From assembly GCA_934316925.1 (NCBI GenBank), contig CAKREC010000012.1:1-47310 (forward strand): DNA of 47,310 nt. The letters are read 5' to 3'. Under the pieces are notes generated by a model. It saw only the letters and a program-made list of their open reading frames with translations. It was not told the DNA's origin and did not search any database. The translations under genes were made by a program, and so were the position numbers. Below are positions 43,641 through 47,310 of this stretch, one piece after another; position 1 is the first letter of the stretch, and each line of letters begins with the position of its first letter. The DNA comes from an uncultured Eubacterium sp. (GTDB lineage: Bacteria; Bacillota; Clostridia; Lachnospirales; Lachnospiraceae).

Positions 43641-44226
43641 TTCCTGCAATATTCTCCACCTCTTTTCTGCCCTGTATAAATAATTCTTTTTGCTCCTGCT
43701 CACTACCCATACAGAGAATATCAAGCCAATAATTAATGATTGGCTCTGCATGAAGCATCATGGAATACTCCTCAGAAAACGTTACATCTGGTGCCTTAGC
43801 ACAAAGTTCCTGTCCGCTATCATTGATCTGAGCCAGTGCTTCTTTTAACAATTCTATTGTTTTCTCGCGCCATCTTGAAAATCTTTTCTTGATCCGGTTA
43901 ATGCGCATGCGCTCCTCTTTTTTCCTGTGAAGTCTCTCTTTTTCTTTCTCACTCATTTTTTCTGTATGAATTGGCAAATTAAAATCCTCAATTAATTTCT
44001 TTGCTGCATCATACTGGGATAATCCATACATTCTTGCCGTGTAATCAATCGCATCTCCGCCTACCCCACATGCAAAGCAGTGATAATTTTTATCCACCTT
44101 CATGCTCGGATGTCTGTCATCATGGAACGGACAACAGGCAGTGCCATTTCTACGAACATGCAGTCCGTAACTTTCTGCCACCTGTCTTGCGGTTAGATGC
44201 GCTTTCACTTCTGAAAATATATCCAA
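43588..44226 (-). CDS. CHC2 zinc-finger DNA primase-like protein
   Basis: 212 aa. Start TTG 44226 is chosen because GAAAGGAG precedes it and relatives begin D-I-F-x-x-V-K. The zinc finger is C32-x2-H35...C50-x2-C53 in ACCPFHDDRHPSMKV and HCFACGVGGDAID. No TOPRIM domain follows; instead a basic coiled coil (about 85-125) leads to a helical end. Usually works with the adjacent VapE ATPase. The end overlaps the VapE start by 53 bases. Confidence 0.88.
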   Translation of the reverse strand: MDIFSEVKAHLTARQVAESYGLHVRRNGTACCPFHDDRHPSMKVDKNYHCFACGVGGDAIDYTARMYGLSQYDAAKKLIEDFNLPIHTEKMSEKEKERLHRKKEERMRINRIKKRFSRWREKTIELLKEALAQINDSGQELCAKAPDVTFSEEYSMMLHAEPIINYWLDILCMGSEQEQKELFIQGRKEVENIAGNVSKWHTSIVERCRESA

Positions 44227-44302
44227 ATTATAAATTTCTCCTTTCCTGCAGAGAAAGCCTTTGCTATAATAAATTTGTTGTGGATAGAAAGGCTTTTCCT
44301 TT

Positions 44303-44626
44303 TTATTCTGTAATGTCCCTGTTACCAGCAGGGGCATTTTTCTGTAATGCAATCAATTTCTTTACTAAAGCCATCAAAAGCAGTTCACTCTCTGAATTCC
44401 CATTGTTCAACTCTTCACAGATCTGCTCCAACACTTTTGATAATCGAAATGACATATAACTGCCTGACACCACCGTAATCTCCTGTCCCAGCACAGCCTT
44501 CCGATAATACTCACCTTTCGGCACTCCCGACAATATAATTTTTGCTTCGACCTCTGCCTTTTCTTCATCACTCAGCCAGAAAGCGATTGTGTTATGCCGA
44601 AATCTATCCTCTCGTTTACATGCCAT
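44303..44626 (-). CDS. MobC-like relaxosome accessory protein
   Basis: 107 aa from ATG 44626 (TGAGGAAG before it); it overlaps the integrase end by 11 bases. The start CKREDRFRHNTIAFWLSDEEKAEVEAKIILSGVPKGEYYRKAVLG is a ribbon-helix-helix/MobC-type pattern seen in mobilisable elements. It would help the relaxase open oriT. C-terminal part helical, ending in a Lys/Asn-rich tail. Confidence 0.8.
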   Translation of the reverse strand: MACKREDRFRHNTIAFWLSDEEKAEVEAKIILSGVPKGEYYRKAVLGQEITVVSGSYMSFRLSKVLEQICEELNNGNSESELLLMALVKKLIALQKNAPAGNRDITE

Positions 44627-45695
44627 CTTCCTCACCCCGATCCACTTTTCCGAGCCTGTCTGCAATTCTTTCTTGTGCATCTCCTGATTGATGACAATAG
44701 GTTTCAATTGTTGTCGTTACCTTTCCATGTCCCAGTCGCTTGGCAATCTCTATCGGACTGACCCCCATCTGTACCAGCATACTTGCATGGCTGTGTCTGG
44801 TGCAATGCACTGTAATTTTCTTCACTCCCGACAGCTTTATGCCACGCTCCATTTCATGCTCAAAGAAGCTCTTTGTTCTTTCTGCAAATAATCTGGTTCC
44901 CGGTCTCGGGCGATAAAGCGTATCAATATACTCTCGAATTTCATCCTGCAACTCCTTATGAATTGTGATCACTCGTACCGAACTTTCTGTCTTTGGAGCT
45001 GTAATCAAATCCTCCCCGTCAATTCTTGCAAGTGACTCATCTACACGTATCGTTCCGTGCTCAAAATCCACATCTTTCACCTGCAAGGCAAGTAACTCTC
45101 CGATACGCATACCTGTCCAGAACAATATCTGAAATGCCATCCATGAATCTCTTTTATCCATGATCGCATCTGAAAATTTCTGGAATTCTTCCAATGTCCA
45201 ATATGGTCGTTCATCTGCTTTGCTTTTTCCCATACTGCCTGCTTTGTGGCATGGATTGGATCGCAATTCATAAAAACGCACCGCATAGTTGAGAATGGAG
45301 CTAAGCTGATTATTGATTGTCTTCAGGTAAGTAGGCTTAAATCCCTTATCAATCATCTCTCCCTGCCATTTGCGTATCATAGGTGCTGTGATTGCATTGA
45401 TTGGTGTATTTCCAAAATACAGAAGCACCTTGTCTTTCATCACGTATTCCTTCTGTTTCATGGTAGTTTTCCGCAATCGCTTCTCCATGTCTGCCTTGTA
45501 TATCTCCCAGAAATCGTTCAATGTCATGGTCGGATCAGAAGTTTGCTGCATTATGAAATGTGCATACCACTCCTCAGCTTCTTTCTTTGTTTTAAAACCT
45601 CGCTTCTGAGATTTTTTCTTGGTTCCTGTCCAGTCTGTCCAACGATACTGAATATGCCATGTGCCATTCGGATCTCGTTTTGCGCTACAACTCAT
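44616..45695 (-). CDS. Tyrosine site-specific integrase
   Basis: 359 aa from ATG 45695, set by AAAGGAGG. N-terminal arm-binding domain (WHIQYRWTDWTGTKKKSQKRGF), SAM-like core-binding domain (about 55-150), catalytic domain with R197 (TGMRIGELL), K236, H297 and R300 (HCTRHSH), H323 (RLGHG) and Y333 (IETYCH): a complete Tn916-like active set. It excises and integrates the element. Start overlaps the excisionase stop (ATGA), so both are made together from the promoter at 45938-45966. Confidence 0.97.
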   Translation of the reverse strand: MSCSAKRDPNGTWHIQYRWTDWTGTKKKSQKRGFKTKKEAEEWYAHFIMQQTSDPTMTLNDFWEIYKADMEKRLRKTTMKQKEYVMKDKVLLYFGNTPINAITAPMIRKWQGEMIDKGFKPTYLKTINNQLSSILNYAVRFYELRSNPCHKAGSMGKSKADERPYWTLEEFQKFSDAIMDKRDSWMAFQILFWTGMRIGELLALQVKDVDFEHGTIRVDESLARIDGEDLITAPKTESSVRVITIHKELQDEIREYIDTLYRPRPGTRLFAERTKSFFEHEMERGIKLSGVKKITVHCTRHSHASMLVQMGVSPIEIAKRLGHGKVTTTIETYCHQSGDAQERIADRLGKVDRGEEDGM

Positions 45696-45886
45696 GCACC
45701 CACCTCCTTTGCTCCTCCATACCACTTCTCACGAAAATACTCCACCGGAATCTTGCCTGCAATTGTAAGAAAGCCTTTTTCAGACAGTTCCTTATTCATT
45801 TCACGCAGGATTTTGTAGGATTTTCCCATGCTCACGCCGAGCATATTTGCAATATCTTCTGCACTGTAGTAAATTTTTTCGTTCAT
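45692..45886 (-). CDS. Excisionase-like HTH protein
   Basis: 64 aa, GAAAGGAAAG before ATG 45886. A winged-helix/MerR-like module YYSAEDIANMLGVSMGKSYKILREMNKELSEKGFLTIAGKIPVEYFREKWYG, as in small excisionases placed before Tn916-type integrases. It would bend element ends and favour excision. Coupled to the integrase by ATGA. Confidence 0.9.
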   Translation of the reverse strand: MNEKIYYSAEDIANMLGVSMGKSYKILREMNKELSEKGFLTIAGKIPVEYFREKWYGGAKEVGA

Positions 45887-45922
45887 ACTGTTCTTTCCTT
45901 TCTTTGTTTCTGTGTAGTATCA

Positions 45923-45966
45923 TTTTGTTTCGTTTTCATAGTATCGTAACTTTTGTTTCGTGTCAA
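45923..45966 (-). promoter_or_regulatory. xis-int promoter with repeated operator
   Basis: On the minus strand TTGACA (45966-45961), a 17-base spacer and TACTAT (45943-45938) form a near-ideal promoter. ACGAAACAAAA occurs twice, at 45961-45951 (within the spacer, touching the -35 box) and at 45933-45923 (just after -10). The 28-base spacing and position fit operator sites for the divergent XRE repressor at 46054. Confidence 0.72.
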
Positions 45967-46053
45967 TATCTTTTTTCTTTCAATTTCCTGTTTGATGTGT
46001 TATCCTATATTTAATATTGAAATATTCGTATCTTAAATTAGGAGGAAATCTCA

Positions 46054-46605
46054 ATGACCGTTGGTGAAAATATAAGACGTATCCGACAGGAACGCCATCT
46101 GACACAAAAACAATTAGGTGAAATGGTTGGTGCCAGCGAAGCTTATATTCGTGCATACGAAAGCGGCAGAAGAAACCCCAAGCCATCATCCCTTGAGAAA
46201 ATAGCAGCTGCACTTGCTGTTAATCCTGAAGTTCTTGCCAATTCAGATTTTGACGGCGTGAAAGCCATGCATAGATTGTTTCAAGTCTTCCGTCAATACA
46301 GTGGTGAGCTTTTTGAATACCAAGACAAGGACGGAAATGATATGGTCGGCATTAGTTTTGGAACATTAACCTTAATGCGATCATGGTTAGACCGATACGA
46401 AGAGTATATGAAAGAAGTTGAAAAATGCAACGAAATTAAAGACGTTAAGAAGCGTGGAGAAGCCCTGTTGCAGGCAGAAGCTGACTTCAACCTTTGGATG
46501 GATATTTATCCGGAATCAGAACCATGGCAGGATCGACTTAAGGTTCAGAAGGCTCATGATGAAGTGATGGATAAAATCGGATTGGTTTCGCAAAACAGTA
46601 TATAA
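46054..46605 (+). CDS. XRE-family repressor of the element
   Basis: 183 aa with TTAGGAGGA before ATG 46054. HTH at about 1-60 (NIRRIRQERHLTQKQLGEMVGASEAYIRAYESGRRNPKPSSLEKIAAAL), then a C-terminal helical domain (VKAMHRLFQVFRQYSGELFEY, LMRSWLDRYEEYMKEVEKC) similar in type to the one of the broken regulator at 24418. Divergent from xis-int, so it probably represses excision through the ACGAAACAAAA sites. Followed 19 bases later by the cargo gene. Confidence 0.92.
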   Translation: MTVGENIRRIRQERHLTQKQLGEMVGASEAYIRAYESGRRNPKPSSLEKIAAALAVNPEVLANSDFDGVKAMHRLFQVFRQYSGELFEYQDKDGNDMVGISFGTLTLMRSWLDRYEEYMKEVEKCNEIKDVKKRGEALLQAEADFNLWMDIYPESEPWQDRLKVQKAHDEVMDKIGLVSQNSI

Positions 46606-46624
46606 CATTGGAGGTATAATCATC

Positions 46625-47236
46625 ATGGTAATTAGATATGATTTACAAAACAACAAAGAAGCTGAACTAATCAAAATAATTGACACTGTCACTAATGAAT
46701 CCCCTTTAGATTCTAGTTTATTGTTTGAGAATTTTAAAAAGAACTGCATAAACATTACTCCCCCTGAAGAAGAGCCCCCTATGATGCAATTTTTAACCAT
46801 TGACTCATTAAAGAACTATAAAAGCGGTCAATCAATCAAACCTGGAAACATTAAACTGAATATTAAAAAACTCGTAGATACCCTACCTGCTATTGTTGAA
46901 ACTTCTGTTGGGATTCTATATGACATACCAATATTGCAAGTATGTGCTGCATTAACTCTTTGGAAAACTTTATGTAATATTTTTACAGTAGAAATAACAC
47001 GTGAACAAGCCATAGTCCTCGTCGCACTATGGAAAAATTGCGATGTTTCTCATCATATTAACCTTTCAGATGGATTTGATGCCATAAATACCTTATACAA
47101 AAAATTAGATGATTGTACCATGAACCAAACCATCTATAATAGAATTATAGATCAACTAATTAATCTTGAGTGCATTGAAGTAATTAATGAAAAAATATGG
47201 TTGCGCGAATGGATCGGCAAAAAATATGTAAATTAA
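46625..47236 (+). CDS. Unknown 203-aa cargo protein at the element right end
   Basis: ATG 46625 preceded by TTGGAGGT. Acidic N-terminal half (PLDSSLLFENFKKNC, TPPEEEPPMMQFL), a hydrophobic amphipathic stretch (VGILYDIPILQVCAALTLWKTLCNIF, about 97-122) that may be a buried helix, and a winged-helix-like end (NRIIDQLINLECIEVINEKIWLREWIG). No family recognised. It is more AT-rich than the regulator before it, which suggests separate acquisition, and sits between the repressor and the right-end motif, like the HEPN-like gene at 25027. Confidence 0.7.
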   Translation: MVIRYDLQNNKEAELIKIIDTVTNESPLDSSLLFENFKKNCINITPPEEEPPMMQFLTIDSLKNYKSGQSIKPGNIKLNIKKLVDTLPAIVETSVGILYDIPILQVCAALTLWKTLCNIFTVEITREQAIVLVALWKNCDVSHHINLSDGFDAINTLYKKLDDCTMNQTIYNRIIDQLINLECIEVINEKIWLREWIGKKYVN

Positions 47237-47243
47237 ATTTTTG

Positions 47244-47260
47244 TACCCAAAACGTACCCA
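47244..47260. repeat. TACYCAA-n4-GTACYCA motif, copy 3 (right end)
   Basis: TACCCAAAACGTACCCA followed by TTTGCACATAAAAAA. Same orientation as the copies at 26832 and 27024. Confidence 0.55.
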
Positions 47261-47276
47261 TTTGCACATAAAAAAT

Positions 47277-47310
47277 CCCTACAAAGCCTGTAAATACAAG
47301 CCTTGTAGGG
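47277..47310. terminator. Right-end hairpin, terminator or att site, cut by window edge
   Basis: CCCTACAAAGC (47277-47287) pairs, with one mismatch, with GCCTTGTAGGG (47300-47310) around CTGTAAATACAA. It may be the terminator of the host gene beyond the edge or the right attachment core. The following bases are outside the window. Confidence 0.55.

Noticed and set aside
45246..45818. 190-aa plus-strand frame opposite the integrase
   Set aside because: Antisense shadow of a gene with a full catalytic residue set.
1..47310. CRISPR array, tRNA or rRNA genes
   Set aside because: No regularly spaced repeats of 24-40 bases, and no tRNA cloverleaf or rRNA core sequence noticed by eye. A dedicated scan would be needed to exclude a tRNA fully.

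Overview
The window looks like a chromosome segment of a gut-type Lachnospiraceae/Clostridia (Firmicutes). Reasons: moderate to low GC, strong AGGAGG ribosome binding sites, many single-gene units ended by hairpins, Clostridia-type Cna-B surface proteins, MobV/TnpV-type mobilisation genes, and closest recognisable family members in that group. The species cannot be told from sequence alone.

Bases 1-17.2 kb are mostly host core genes: a 5'-end fragment of a GH36 alpha-galactosidase, an ABC-F ATPase, a CorC/HlyC-type CNNM-CBS membrane protein, a minus-strand surface operon (beta-helix secreted protein, small membrane protein, 1288-aa thioester/Cna-B adhesin with an SPDTA-type sorting signal), pyrE, a decayed hybrid histidine kinase, a soluble PocR-chemoreceptor, and an apparent operon of a Cache chemoreceptor, a WYL regulator and an Uup-like ABC-F protein.

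Bases 17.2-26.9 kb are an AT-rich, scarred accessory region. It holds the C-terminal piece of a TOTE-type helicase, a translationally coupled NUDIX hydrolase and PLD/DEAD/DUF3427 helicase (with an in-frame amber codon near the natural start), a 25-bp direct repeat about 4.4 kb apart around these genes, a four-TM orphan protein, a GNAT acetyltransferase, an XRE regulator broken by one TGA, and a 599-aa protein with a HEPN-like R-N-x3-H motif.

Bases about 26.9-47.3 kb read as one integrative mobilizable element. Its right part carries tyrosine integrase, excisionase, a MobC-like protein, CHC2 primase, VapE helicase, DUF5348, a MobV relaxase beside a likely oriT, and TnpV. An XRE repressor and a cargo gene lie between the integrase promoter and the right end. 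Its left part is defence cargo: a tightly coupled minus-strand operon (XRE, 374-aa unknown, SNF2 ATPase, MORC-like GHKL ATPase, HNH nuclease, HTH-fused Dcm-type cytosine methylase, Vsr, DUF3883 protein), then a separate 1250-aa YobI-type membrane P-loop NTPase. Imperfect copies of a TACYCAA-n4-GTACYCA double motif next to hairpins mark the likely ends. The methylase, Vsr and HNH protein form a modification/restriction core, and the GHKL and SNF2 ATPases would act as remodelling or translocation engines. This is the strongest candidate here for a little-described composite defence system. The main limits are that all homology calls rest on recognised motifs, with no database search, and that element ends are inferred.
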